From Thalassia testudinum (Eukaryota; Streptophyta; Magnoliopsida; Alismatales; Hydrocharitaceae): DNA of 64,000 nt. Shown here in pieces: positions 23,340 through 35,096 of this stretch. The position numbers were made by a program, and so were the translations under genes. The number at the start of each line of letters is the position of its first letter. Positions within the stretch are counted from its first letter, which is position 1. The notes under the pieces were generated by a model. It worked only from the letters and a program-made list of their open reading frames with translations, was not told the DNA's origin and ran no database searches. The stretch covers positions 3,684,501 through 3,748,500 of the forward strand of contig JAZHRO010000012.1 of NCBI GenBank assembly GCA_037157565.1. Reading direction: 5' to 3'.

Positions 23340-24860
23340 GCCTAATCCTTATTCTTTGATAGCTGAGCAGATTGCTCAACTACAAGCCAATCAACAATTG
23401 TTGACTAGGAATATAAGAAACCTAACCAACCAAAGGCAAAACCCACCACCCTGTCAGTAGCCTGTTGTTCCTCTAAAGGATTTCTATGGTCCTTACTATG
23501 AGGACAGACCGGGGTGGTAATTCTAGAAGGGGACTTCAAGATCAAATCGGCAATTCTGAACCTGATTAAGCACTTCCATGGCCTTCCTAGGGAAGACCCG
23601 TTCAGCCACCTTGAAGAACTGACTCTCCTTGCATAAACAACTCATTTTTGCAATGTGCAAGAAGATCTTTGGCTGATGCAGTTATTCCCATTATCGCTCA
23701 AAGATATGGCTACTTATTGTTTCAGAACCATCGATCGACCTATTACCACATGGCCTCAGCTCAAAAGTGCTTTCCTTAAGAAGTTATTTCCCATAGGTCA
23801 TACTAATTTCCTACGAAGATCTATTATGACCTTTCAACAAAAATCGGGCAAGACTCTTCATGATGCTTGGGAACGATTCCAAAATCTCTTAAGAAGTTCC
23901 CCACACCATGAGATTCCCTTACGATAGCTCGTGCAGATCTTCTATCATGGATTAGAAGATCAAATTTGACGTGTCGTTGATGCCTCATGTGGCGGCAACT
24001 TCTTAAATAAGGATGCTGAAAGTGCCTATGATTTATTCGAGGAAATAAGTGAAAACTCCTTTAATTAGGCATCCATGAACACCTTTGGCAGAACTTTAAA
24101 CCTGCAATTCGGTTTTCATGAAATAAGCACCCAATCCATTCCCATCACCCAAGATGATCTGTAAATGATTGCCCAACGACTCGACCAGATGCAAATAAAT
24201 CAAAAGAAATTTGAGAAAAGACTTGCCACACCCATCCAAGCTCCATATGTTCCACATCTAACCCCGCTTAACATTCCACGGAGAGAAAATTTGCATAATT
24301 TAAACACTACCCCTACTGAATATAATCAATATTCTAAGGCTTTCTATGGTTCACTGGGAAATTACACATATCCAAATCCCAACCCCACTGAAAATATCTC
24401 TGCCCTCCAAAAGCAATTTAGAAATTCCTCCAATTGGAAGAACTACCCAAACCACTCCTAGAACAACCCGGTTCCTCCCCAAAAACCAAATCAATTTGGA
24501 GGGTATGGGTTGAATCAGACTTTTTATCAACTTAGGCCATCTCAAGAAGACAACAATGCCCAGATGATGAAACCCCTATAGGAAATGCAAAGCAAAATGA
24601 CGGAAGTAACCCACGCTGTTACAAATCTAAATAGTCATATTAGGATTACTCCAACTCAGAAACCTGCAAGACATTTACTGTCCCAACCCATGCCCAACCC
24701 TAATAATCAACATAACCATTATTAGGGTAGAAATCAAAATCACTATAATTAGCCTCCCATTAATCCTATACCTCAGTAGCCATCTAGGTTTCCACAACAA
24801 CAGGCCCCCTACCTCCTTCGAATAATAATCCAACTGCACATGCAGTTACATTGAGGAGTG
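23340..24860 (+). pseudogene. Element C gag
   Basis: Open segments share one frame with several stops. The gag block reads LFPLSLKDMATYCFRTIDRPITTW, then FLKKLFPIGHTNFLRR and HDAWERFQNLLRSSPHHEIP. After a stop comes DASCGGNFLNKDAESAYDLFEEISEN. A Pro/Asn/Gln-rich tail (24165-24800) ends near TLRSGKTTTDP. Several stops replace Gln codons. I could not identify a clean start; ATG at 23162-23164 is in another frame. Confidence 0.82.
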
Positions 24861-26143
24861 GAAAAACCACCACTGATCCCAGGCCTTCACAACAACATGA
24901 TGAAACCCCTATCATTCCTATGCAAATTGGCTCTCAACTCCCCACTCAGGAAGAAAAAGAAACACAAAAATCACATGAGACGACTCCTATCCCTTTTCCC
25001 CAAGATCTCCACTCCACCACTAACTAAAAAAAGAAATCTGAGCCCACGACTGAAGAACTCATAGATTTATTCAGGCAAGTTTAGATTAATATCCCTCTCC
25101 TAGACGCAATCAAGTATATACCTACCTATGCCAAATTTTTAAAAGATATCTATACTCCCAAAAAGTATATTAAAAACCTAGCACAAGTGCATCTTTCGGA
25201 GATAGTAAGCTTTGTCATAAAGAGCAAACTGCCTCCTAAGATGAAAGGTTCGAGCATGCCTTTGATTTCAGTAATTATTGATGATACCACTTTTAACTGT
25301 GCCCTTCTCGATCTCAGTGCCTTAGTCAATATCATCCCCATGATTTTATTCGAAGAATTTCAGATTGGTGATTTAAAACCTGTCAAGGTTACCCTACAAT
25401 TAGCCGACCGATCTACAATCAAACCCCGTAGGATTGTTGAGGATGTCCTTATCAAAGTCCAGAATTATGTCTTCCCCGTAGACTTTCCGGTCCTTGACAT
25501 TGAGTTACCCAAATCTTTGATAAATGTCCCCAAAATTCTTGGATGACCCTTTTTGGCCACCGGAAAGGAAAATATAAATTACCATATAGGCAAAATGGAT
25601 ATCACTTGTGCAGGCCAAACCATCACTCTTGATAATTTCAAATCCTCTAAGAGATTCCATGACAATGATAATTTTTTGAAGGACTCAGATAAAAAAATAT
25701 CCAATTTGGTGGAGACAATGTTAATAGATACCCTTCCCGACCACAATCTTTTCAAGGACTCTGACTCTGAATCATTGCTTGACAAAATCTATGACTGGAA
25801 GCCTTGCCTCCCACTAAAATCTCTTCCTGATTATCCCCCTGACCCACCCACTCTTCTCTCACCCCACCCTTGCACACTAACCTCACCCAACCATCATCAC
25901 TTCTCTCTCACTCCCTTTCCATTAGACCTACCACCAACCCCACCCGAGTATGGCATTCATCATGAATTAAAACCATGGCCAGACTTGGGTCACCCTTCCA
26001 TTTTTCCATCCAATTTCGATCCCCATTTTCCTACCACTCATCTATTAAGGGATCCGGAGGAAGACCTTTTTCATGTGGGCATTCAAGTGTCCAATTATTT
26101 ACACAATGTTTCATCTTCTATGCATAACTTCACGCCTACCTGA
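24861..26143 (+). pseudogene. Element C protease and linker
   Basis: After a Lys-rich linker with LLDAIKYIPTYAKFLKDIYTPK, the protease reads CALLDLSALVNIIP, with Ser in place of Gly in the usual DLGA motif. It then reads LQLADRSTIKP and VFPVDFPVLDIELP. A TGA near 25543 interrupts the ILGRPF block. A Pro-rich linker (ELKPWPDL) continues to 26143. Here RT should begin but is missing: integrase-tail-like sequence (LHWMGGNP, compare LEGN in A) follows within about 20 bases. Confidence 0.82.
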
Positions 26144-27497
26144 ATGGCATAAAAGATTACACTGGATGGGAGGTAACCCATCGTTTTCCTTGCTTTCCAT
26201 TTTTACTTTCTTCAGAGGTTTTGACTATCCTAATTCTAACCACCTTTGGCAAAGTGAACTCTTCTCCCTTCCTATTACATGCAGACATGCCATATCTTAA
26301 GCATGGTGGGTGTTTTTAAATTTTGACGATCAAATCAAGATTTTTAAAACCCAAAAACATTTAATTTTCTTATTTCATTTTGTGCATACATACCCAAAAA
26401 AAAAAAGATTTGAAAACTTTTGGAGGAAATTTTGAAATCGGGACTAAGGTTGAAGATTCACTTTTGGGTACAATGGGATTTAATCTTTAACAAACTAGGG
26501 ATAAGGATATGGATCTGATTATTAGAATTTCTAGGTCTACCTTTAGACTAAATCAAGTATCCTTCTTTAAAATTTCATCCGAACTCATGATAGTTCAGGT
26601 GACTTGATCTCCCTTTGTGACCTGGAAACTATCTGGCTTAGCTTCCAATTTAAAAACGTGCATCTCTTGCAAAATTTCTTATGTCAAAAATTCACACATA
26701 AGCCAACACCTAAAAAATAATTAGAAATTAGAAAAACCCCTTTGTTTGGCCTTAGTAAAGTCCGAAGCAGATCATTGGTTTGAGTTCCCACCGTCGAGGA
26801 GGAAAATGCCTCTTTTAAGGATGCAATGTCAACATGTTATTGCCTCAGCGCTACTCTTTATCTATATTCTATATCTTTAGTCTGAGCATTAAGGTGCAAT
26901 TTTGCAGCTCAAGTGTCTTGGATGGTGTTCTACCCATAATGTTGGAGCAAGAGCTTGAGTTTGATTGGAGCACCCCCTTCACCGCATTGTGTTATGGGAT
27001 TATGAGCTCCTGGGTGTTGTCTTGGACAATACTATCTCGAAGTGCTGGCACTAGAGCTCCCTTGAGGATTGGTAACAGGAATGATGATCTCGACATATCT
27101 GTTGTAGGATTAAGCTAAGAATAAGCATGGGGGAGATTCAAAATAAAAAAAAAAATTAAACCAAAATCACGACCTAATAAATATTGGCATTTCACAAGCA
27201 TAGACATAAGGTTTTAAAGGATCATGCAAGTTGCGAATTGGATTCAAGAGCCGGAGAAATCCTAACTACAAAAATTTCAGGTCATTTGAATTAACAAGGG
27301 GTTAATCTGTGAATTTTTGGATGATATATTGATCTCGATTCATCTACTTTTTTGGATCCTAAAATGAATCTCGATGTTTATCTATAACAAATCTCATACC
27401 TCCTGTGTTTTAACCAACCAAGGTCCTGTGATCTCCTTCTCCTCATAAAGTTGAAAAAATTTAGTTTGCCCAAAGAATCCATTTTGTGAAAATTTGT
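26144..27497 (+). other. 3' noncoding region of element C
   Basis: The conserved post-pol motif appears as AGACATGCC...TTAAGCATGGTGGGTG at about 26284-26311. The rest is AT-rich with no supported gene; the small frame at 26834-27118 has no known domain. Confidence 0.6.
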
Positions 27498-27534
27498 TTT
27501 GCTAAGAGACTAGCAAATGATAAGTATGGGTGTA
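27498..27534 (+). promoter_or_regulatory. Stem-loop and polypurine tract of element C
   Basis: TTTGCTA (27498-27504) pairs with TAGCAAA (27511-27517). The purine tract GATAAGTATGGG then leads to the LTR. Confidence 0.75.
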
Positions 27535-28540
27535 TTAAATGCCAGTTTATTATCATTCTTATGCCCTAAAACAAACCTAGCTCTTAAGATTTTAACTCCG
27601 CAAATGAGTTTTTGGACTGCATTTAGGCATCAATTAGGTTAGGCATGCATTGCATGATTTATTATATTTTTGACACGTTTATTTGAGTGTTAGGGATGAA
27701 CAGATAGTTAGATCCCTAAAACCCTAGCACTCAAGAAGGCAACTGGGGAAGAGGAAGCTCAATTCAGTTGGGACTCAGCCAAATCCAGCTCATCATAGCT
27801 GGATACCAGTTCACTTAGGTTAGGGTTAGCTCCATTAAGCTCCATTCAGCTCATCTTAGCTGAATGGTAGCTCAAGGAATCTCATCTTAGCTCAACCTAG
27901 CTCAAGTCAACTCAGATCCAGCTCAACTTAGTTGAGTATAGCTCATCTCAGCTCCAATCAGTTCACTGGGAGCTTTAACTAGCTCAACTAAGTTGGCAGG
28001 AGTCCACCTCAGCTCAGGTCTAGCTCTCCCCAGCCCCACTCAGCTCATGGTAGCTGAACTCCCTCCAGCTTAGCTACTACTTGTCAACTAGTAGCTAAGC
28101 TAGCTTAGGAGTTCTCATCAGAAGCAAATCCAACTCAGCCAAGCTTCAAACAAGTTGAGACCAGCTCAATTTAGCTCAACTACCCAAGCATAGATGCTAG
28201 CAAAAGAACTAGCTAGCTAAGCTGGGTAGCTAAGTCCTCATGTAGGCCTCTTTAGCAAAATCAGCTCCAGCGTAGCTTTAGTTCAGCTCCAGACAACTTT
28301 TCCTTAGCTCCCCTTCCCCAAACCCTAGCTCAATCCTACCTCCTCCTCTACTCAACTACTAGCTAAGCTAGCTTAGCTACACCTTAACTCCCAATGGCCT
28401 TCCGCCACCTATAACTAACCCTACAACCCACCTACCTAATCTTCACCAGGTAGACCTAAGCCTAGTCCATCCTAGCTCCTACCTTTGGTGCCAACAATAG
28501 ACACCTCTTGGCCCTGCAACCACCACCAAGAGCCACCTTG

Positions 28541-28738
28541 TTTTGGCGCCAAAATACCCTTCTAGAAGCCCTTTGTTTTTACGCCAAAACACCACCATAT
28601 CATGGCCCTACACCTCATCACCTAAACCATCTCCACCCTCCATGAAGTGGTGCCAACCAAGCCCCTTCTAGAACCACTTTTTGGCGCCAACTCAAGAGGC
28701 AGCAAGGATGATAATCGCCACCTTTGAATTGGCGCCAA
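28541..28738 (+). promoter_or_regulatory. Cluster of E2F-like palindromes in the X LTR
   Basis: TTTTGGCGCCAAAA lies at 28541-28554, TTTTTGGCGCCAA at 28678-28690 and TTGGCGCCAA at 28729-28738, all within 290 bp upstream of the TATA box. They fit TTTSGCGCSAAA, the palindromic E2F site. Binding is inferred. Confidence 0.45.
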
Positions 28739-28823
28739 CCTATAGTAGCCATAGGATCAATTAACTACCCTAGAAACCCTTCTAACCATCCATCCTAAAG
28801 CCACCTACACCCCCCATCCTTTC

Positions 28824-28833
28824 CTATATATAT
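28824..28833 (+). promoter_or_regulatory. TATA box of the C 3' LTR
   Basis: CTATATATAT lies at the place where the other X LTRs have CTATAAAAAG. Confidence 0.6.
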
Positions 28834-29755
28834 CCCCATTAACCACCACCATACCTTTACCTTTGGCTCCATTATTGTCACATATTTCCACCTTCGTCCC
28901 ACCATATCCATGGTCAAGAGAAGAAGGAGAAGAAGATTAAGGGGACACTTTGTCCCCTTGGTGCCTTCCCCTCTTCCCTTCTCTCTTGTGCCTACACCAG
29001 CCAAAGGGACAAGCCAGGCAAAGAGGACCTTGGGAGGAGGACTTGAGGGTCGTGCATGCCCACCCTAGGAGGAGTCTTGTGGGTGGAATTCTTCCACCCT
29101 TGGAGGAGCAAGGGCACACCCATCTAAGGCTTGCCAAGGAGGACACCAACTTGGAGGAGCTTTTCAAAGAAGGAAGGAGAAGGAAAAATCCTTTTCAAGC
29201 CCAGGAGTAGCTGAGATTGGAGCAAGGACTTTCTCCTCTTCACCACCATCACCAGGAGGACCTTTGTTTTACCAGTTTTTGTTTTTAATTTTGTAGTAGA
29301 AACATTTCTCTACAAGCATTCCTGTGAAATAAGTTTCTCTTTCTATTAAGTTGCCTTTCTTAAATTCTGTCCATCTTTATTTATTATCTTTTCTAGCACT
29401 TTTCACTCCCTTTCTCCAGTTACCCTAGGTCTTCACGTACCTAGGGTGAGCTGAGAGAAAGGATTATCTTGTTACTTTAGTGTTAGTATTAGCAATTTAG
29501 GTGTAGTCGTTTTCCTGCTCACAATTGCCTAATTACCCATTATTTGAAAATGCAAAAAAATCTTATATTCAAAAATTAAAAAAAGAAAGTTGATTTCCTT
29601 ATTATCAAGCAAGAGTTTTAAAGTGCATTCCTAACTCCTTGGACGACTCTAGATACCATCGCTATCTAGGTTTATAAATTGTAAAAGCAATTGCGAATTG
29701 GCATGTTACAATGATTTAAAACCCTAATTACAAATCACACTTTTCTTCGCATTAG

Positions 29756-32690
29756 TGATGCCTTTCCCAGCAGGTTCTTCTTTGCATAGTTGAGTATGTA
29801 GGTAGATCTTCAAGGACTAATTCCAGTTAACACAGTAGGTCAAATAGAGCAAACAAGGGCTCGATCGAAAGCTCTTGACCTTAACTTTCCAATTTGATCA
29901 CAATTTGGTGATTGGATCACTTTTGAATCGGTGAGTTAGAGGAAGAACATGGCTGTCTTGTCGTGCCTGGAATGAGCTCTCAGAGAGGAATTTCAAGTCA
30001 AACAACCTGCAAGGAGGTTAATACCTCTCTATTGAGGGTCTGGAATGCTTCAGAGAAGTATTCTGCAAGGATTGAGATAGGTTATGAGCTCAAAAAGAGC
30101 TCTAGAAGGCTCAGAAGCTTCAGAGATTCGATCTCAAGTTCAGAGCTCTGATTTCAGAGTTCAATCAACTCATCAGAGAGATAAAAGCCTTGAGAAGTAA
30201 CCCAAATCAATTCTGCATTGAAAATAATTATTCTGGGAAAAGATTAACTTCAAATCTCGATGAAAACCTCAAGAATAGCTTTGGGTACCAGTTTGAACCT
30301 AAACCATACAGGAGATGTAATTCACCTTAAATCTCAATAAAACTTACTCAAATTAGTCTTAAACAATTTTAAATCAAATCAGGAACTTAACTAACCCATT
30401 TAATCAGAGATTCAAGGTTAATTTCCTCAAATCAAATTTAGGTTTGACCAAAATTAAGTGAAGAGTTGACTTTTAAATCTTGAGCTTTATAGATCAAATT
30501 AAGGACCTAGATAATTCTAATTCAACCTTAGAAAGATGTTCAGTATCTCAAATTAGGGTTTCAAGCACTCAGCAAGTGCTTCACGTCTTGCCGCCTGAGC
30601 TCTAAAGGTGTTGTGTTTGACAGATCAGCTCCAGGGTTCTAAGATCCAAGTGACACCTAGGGTAGATTCTCTAAAGTTTTCACATGCTTAAGAACCTATT
30701 TCCTGGTTCTAAACGTCCAGTATAATGCTTCTCCAATTCTACTGGAGTTGGGGAAGACGATGACCATCAGATGGAATTATTTGGTAAAACACAAATCTAA
30801 TCAGTGTCTTTTGATCTTTATCTCATAAAGATTCGATCTAGAGTTTCTTAGATACTTTAGAAGGCTGAGGTTCAAAATTCAACTCACCGGAGTTCACCGG
30901 AGCTTCGATGAGTGTCGTTCTTAATTGATAGAGAGTGAATCTTCATGAATCACTCAAAGAAGATCATAACTATACTCCTGAGGTCACCAAGAACCTCAGG
31001 AGCACATCAATTATATCAATTGATGACTTGAAGTGCAAATTTGTCAAGATACGTAGTGAATTGCATCTTGAGTTCACTTGAACTCAAGAGCTTCCCTCTC
31101 ACTCAATTTAGTGAGGGGAAATGAGCAAGAGGATGAGGCGATGGCACAGAAGTGATTAATTAGATGGATTAACTCCTCTGAGCTCGCCATTGACAGTAGC
31201 TCAGAGGTTGAAGGCAAAATTTAGCCGCTTCATATATAATGAACTATTGATCTAATTAAAGGGTAAATTGTGGTCCTTGTGATATAAGGAAGTGACAGAG
31301 GACCTCTGATGTATGTGAGATAGGACTGGGACCTTCGCCATAGATAGAGAAGGTCCTCAGTTGAAGGTGAGTTGGTTTAGGTGTGTAGGTGGCTAATTAA
31401 ACAAGGAAGAAGATAGAAAGTGATCGTGGCGAGGTGAGGAGTATGAACAAGTGGATAAAAGCATGAATTGAATTCTTGTGAGGTTGGATTTAGCCTCACT
31501 GGAGTCGAGGAAGAAAGAGTTGCAGATAGACTTACACTAAGCTAATTAACTACTTAACTAACTAAATCTAATCTAGACTAAAAACTAAGCTAATCTACAA
31601 TTACTTGGATGAAAGGGGATCAGAGGTCTCCGTCGAAGGCGCGTAACAGGGGATGAAATCAGAGGGTTGGGGAAAGATTTTTGGTAGAAGAAGAATACAT
31701 GTAGAAAGGAGTGCTAGAGTTGTGGCCTCACTCGAAGACACGTCGGAGGACGGCGAAGATCGGAAGGAGGTGTAGGTCCTCGGAGAAGATCGAAGGGAAG
31801 AGGAAGAAGTCTCCGAAGGTGAGTGATGAATAGCCTATTGAACGATCACAATGGGGGAAGTAGGAAGGGGATCACTCTCCAAGATCGGAGGGATGTAGGG
31901 GTATTTATAGGTGTTGGTGACCGGTAGGGGGTTGTATCTCGATAGGAATGGGTCTAGGTGCATCCTAACTCACTGACGTCCTGCATGACACCAATGAGGT
32001 TAAATATCTCGGTCAAATAAGATTACAAAATCATTCGGTGCATTGGATGAAGAGCTGGTGGTGAGCGGAAGGTAAATGGCAATGGCAATGGATTTCTGAC
32101 GCTGGATTGACGGTGATCGGAGGGTACAGAGACTAGGCAACCTCGTCCGTCCGTGGAGAGGATGAAGATGAAGAAGACGGTGGAGAAGTGTTCACAGGAG
32201 CATTTTTGTAAATAGAAAAGGACCTATTTGTAAATATAAAGGACTCTTTTGAAATAAGAGCTAAGGACCTAAACGTAAACAGAGAGTTTCAAGGCTTATT
32301 TTAATTTATTTCTTTTTCAACTTTTTATATATAATTATAAATTAGGTAAATATTATATTTATACTTAAAATTACATTTTTCCCTTTTTAGCTATATTTAT
32401 TTAAATGATTAATTTAAATAGGTTAATTAAGTACTTAGTTAATAATATTAACTAAGTTAAATAAAATACTTTTTATGTAGCTAATTATTATTATTTTGAG
32501 TCCAAATTATTAATTAAATTATTAATAAGATTAATTGATATTTAATTTATCATTTTTAACTTATTTTGAAGGTCCTTAGTAATTTAACTCCTATAGTATA
32601 ATTAACCCTGTATTAAGTGTATTCTTAGTTAATTAATTGGGGAAACTAGTTAATTAAGGATAGTTAGGAGCTATTATGAGTCTCTCATCA
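29756..32690 (-). mobile_element. Probable 3' LTR of element G
   Basis: On the minus strand it starts TGATGAGAGACTCATAATAGCT at 32690, directly after the polypurine tract. It has an AT-rich U3, a TATA box at 31910-31901 and a transcribed-leader-like stretch with CTTCTTCC and GATCTTC. From 32690 to about 31540 its layout resembles LTR Z at 61001. The part from 29756 to about 31500 contains short GAGCTC-like motifs and no gene. It may be U5 of the same LTR or different DNA. Confidence 0.5.
31901..31910 (-). promoter_or_regulatory. TATA box of the G 3' LTR
   Basis: The minus strand reads CTATAAATAC about 780 bp into the LTR. Confidence 0.6.
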
Positions 32691-32727
32691 TACACCCAAG
32701 CCAAGGTTTTGCTAGTTCCTAGCAAAA
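32691..32727 (-). promoter_or_regulatory. Polypurine tract and stem-loop of element G
   Basis: TTTTGCTAG (32707-32715) and CTAGCAAAA (32719-32727) form a 9-bp stem with a 3-base loop. On the minus strand a GGCTTGGGTGTA tract then meets the LTR start. Confidence 0.75.
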
Positions 32728-35096
32728 TTAACCATGAAATATGATGATTTAAGCACCAGGGTGATTAAATAATTATAAATAATTCTATAGTAGAGGAATG
32801 CTTTGGTCAGAATTTTTGATATTCTAATTTTTTTAATTATTTTATAAAAAATAAATATCTATAAATAGACAGAACATTAGTGGGAATCCACTTACGATGG
32901 ACTCAAAACCTAAATACTTTTCAGAAAGACATTCGTAAAAGTAGAATCTCGATGGAAATTTCTTTCGAATTAGAACATTGAAAACCCATTTATTCTCTGT
33001 ATCCACTCTAAACTCTAAAATCAAAGAGGTCAAGATGAATAAGGTAACAAGACTCAAAGACTGGAATTTAAATTCTGACTCAAAAATTCAACAGACATAG
33101 GTTAATCCTTATGCTTGTGAAATCCAATTTTTACCTACCTAAGCTTTTACAAATTAATTAGACACCCTTTATTAACCAAATTCAGAGAAGAGAAAAATTC
33201 CTAGACCAACCAACCCACAGCATCAAGGATAGACTTCTAGACCTAGGGTTTTGTCAATCTATCTCCTTTAGGTCTCAACTGCTAGTCTCCAGAACCTGAT
33301 TTCTCATGCTTCACTGCCCAATGTCAATGTTCAGTAGCTATGAGTTTAAAGCATCCATGCTCATGAATAGACTCGTCCTAAAGGCATCTGAAGTTGCAAA
33401 AATCCAGATCTTAAGACATCAATTTGCAATCCAGGTTATTCTAATTTAATACTTTAGCTTAGCCTTACTAAGATTTGGTTGCTTTCTCCTCACCATTTTT
33501 CTATCCCAAGGTTAACACTCTAGGTGTATATCCCCCCGGTGGACCTCTGGGTCTCTTATTCCTATATTTTATCTCCATTTATTTTTCAATCCATTTTCCA
33601 TAGGTTTAAACACCCGTATATAGCGAGGTGTTTTTATTGATGGAGGAAGGGGTAGCATCTATTTGTAGCGAGATGCTTTATTTGGTGGATAAAAACTGCA
33701 TAAGCATCCATTTGTAGCGAGATGCTTAACTGCAGGGTATATATAATTTACATTTTTTTCAATAATTTATTTTTCTTCTCCTTCTCATTTTTCATACTAA
33801 ATCAATACTCCAAATCCTTTTTCTAGGTGAGTGGCACATCCTTCACCCTTTCAAGAGCTGCCCTGTGGAAATCCTTGGACTAAAGAGGATTTTGAATCGA
33901 TCTCTTGATCTCTATGTTTTCGCAGTCTCAAATGCTAACAAGACAATTCTAATGTGTGTGAATTATGGATGCTTAGGTTACTTAGCTCTCAAACCAGAGC
34001 GTGGATAGCAAAGCCTTTCACTCTCAAGTTCCTTAAACCATTAGTATCATCCTGCAGGATCTATCAAAATGCAACTTGCCAAGTCTAGCAGAATGTCCTC
34101 GATTGATTAAGCTAACTATAGCCCGTTAGACCTTATTGCTAAGAATTCTACCAACTCTTTACTTAATCAACTCTAGGTATCTAGTCTCTTTACTCAACTT
34201 GGTGGTAAAAATAGATATTCAAAAATCAGAAGGATCTAACCTAGTCTTATTGACTAAGAAAGCTACAATTTAATTCCAAAATTTAAGTCTCGTATAAAAC
34301 TTAATACATCTTAGTTACTTTGTTTCAGAATCAAGAGTGGGAAAAATAGATCCTATAAGGTTTCAGACTCTGACTCGAGAAAAATCAGCTCAAAATTCGC
34401 AAACAAATACGTGTTTTGAAAAGGTATTCAAAAAAAGTCCAGAGTAAGGATTCAATGTTCTTACTAAATATACATTATTTACAATTCAAATATACATATA
34501 TACTTTTTTATTTTTTACCTTAAAAGAAAATTAAGCTCTTAAATTACTATTATAAATATTTAAATATATTTTTTTATATTCTTCTTCAATTCTTCTTTAA
34601 AATGAATGTAATCCCCCTATTTATTATTTTTTATCATTTTATTTTTTTATTTTTATATTATTTATTTATTTTTATGCTTTATCAAATTTTCAAATTTTTA
34701 GGAATTTTTCAAAAAATTTCAAATTTTTAGGTATTTTTATTTTTTTCATCTTTTATCTACCAATACACTTAGAGTATTAAGATTTCACTTCACATCCCCC
34801 CAAGCAAAAATTTTACAATGTCATCGTAAGAACTGTGAAAAAGACTCTACACTTCACTTAGTATAGGGTGATGGAAGGAGTTGTAAGGAGGAGATTAAAG
34901 ATCTCTGTGCGGATGATTTCAAGTCTGACCTAAGTTAGAGTGGTCAGTTGGACTAAGTGAAGAGTAGGATAATAAGGAAGTGATAGATATAGTACAAACT
35001 CAAGTTTATAAGTAGATGAAAGTGTGGAAGACAGGAAACAACCATGTATAAAAATGCTAAGTTTTACGCCTTCAACTTAGCGTAAACCCTAGAGAG
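32728..35096 (-). other. 3' noncoding region of element G
   Basis: It is longer than in the other elements (about 2.4 kb against 1.3 kb) and has no supported gene. It includes three related hairpins at 33608-33728. The conserved post-pol motif (ACATCCCCCC...ACAATGTCATC on the plus strand) is at 34792-34826. A very AT-rich stretch spans 34440-34780. Confidence 0.65.
33608..33728 (-). repeat. Three hairpins with a conserved 12-nt loop
   Basis: Stems lie at 33608-33614/33627-33633 (7 bp), 33654-33659/33672-33677 (6 bp) and 33701-33708/33721-33728 (8 bp). All three loops are 12 nt and end TAGCGA on the plus strand; two are YATTTGTAGCGA. The first stem differs from the others by paired changes. 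Confidence 0.85.

Larger units (their letters stand above)
20798..29755 (+). mobile_element. Element C, deleted Athila-like element with X-family LTRs
   Basis: C has a truncated 5' LTR (20798-21469), a primer site, a leader, gag and protease. RT, RNase H and integrase are missing. The 3' region, polypurine tract and full 3' LTR follow. Element B is inserted in the 5' LTR, so the first part of that LTR is outside the window. Because pol is absent, C could only have moved with enzymes from another element, or it lost pol after insertion. Confidence 0.8.
27535..29755 (+). mobile_element. 3' LTR of element C (X family)
   Basis: This 2.2-kb LTR reads TTAAATGCCAG at the start, where family members read TGATAAATGCCAG, and ends TTCGCATTA. 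It holds the AGCT-rich block (27740-28380), GGCGCC palindromes (28541-28738), a TATA box (28824-28833), a transcribed-leader-like stretch and an AT-rich U5. Open frames at 28795-29210 are within the LTR and are not genes. Confidence 0.85.

Noticed and set aside
28795..29210. Open frames on both strands with Lys/Arg-rich products
   Set aside because: They fall in the promoter and leader-like part of the C 3' LTR and are not conserved as frames in the other X LTRs.
33608..33728. CRISPR-like or simple tandem repeat array
   Set aside because: Spacing is irregular, units are hairpins with changed stems, and the context is a plant retrotransposon 3' region.
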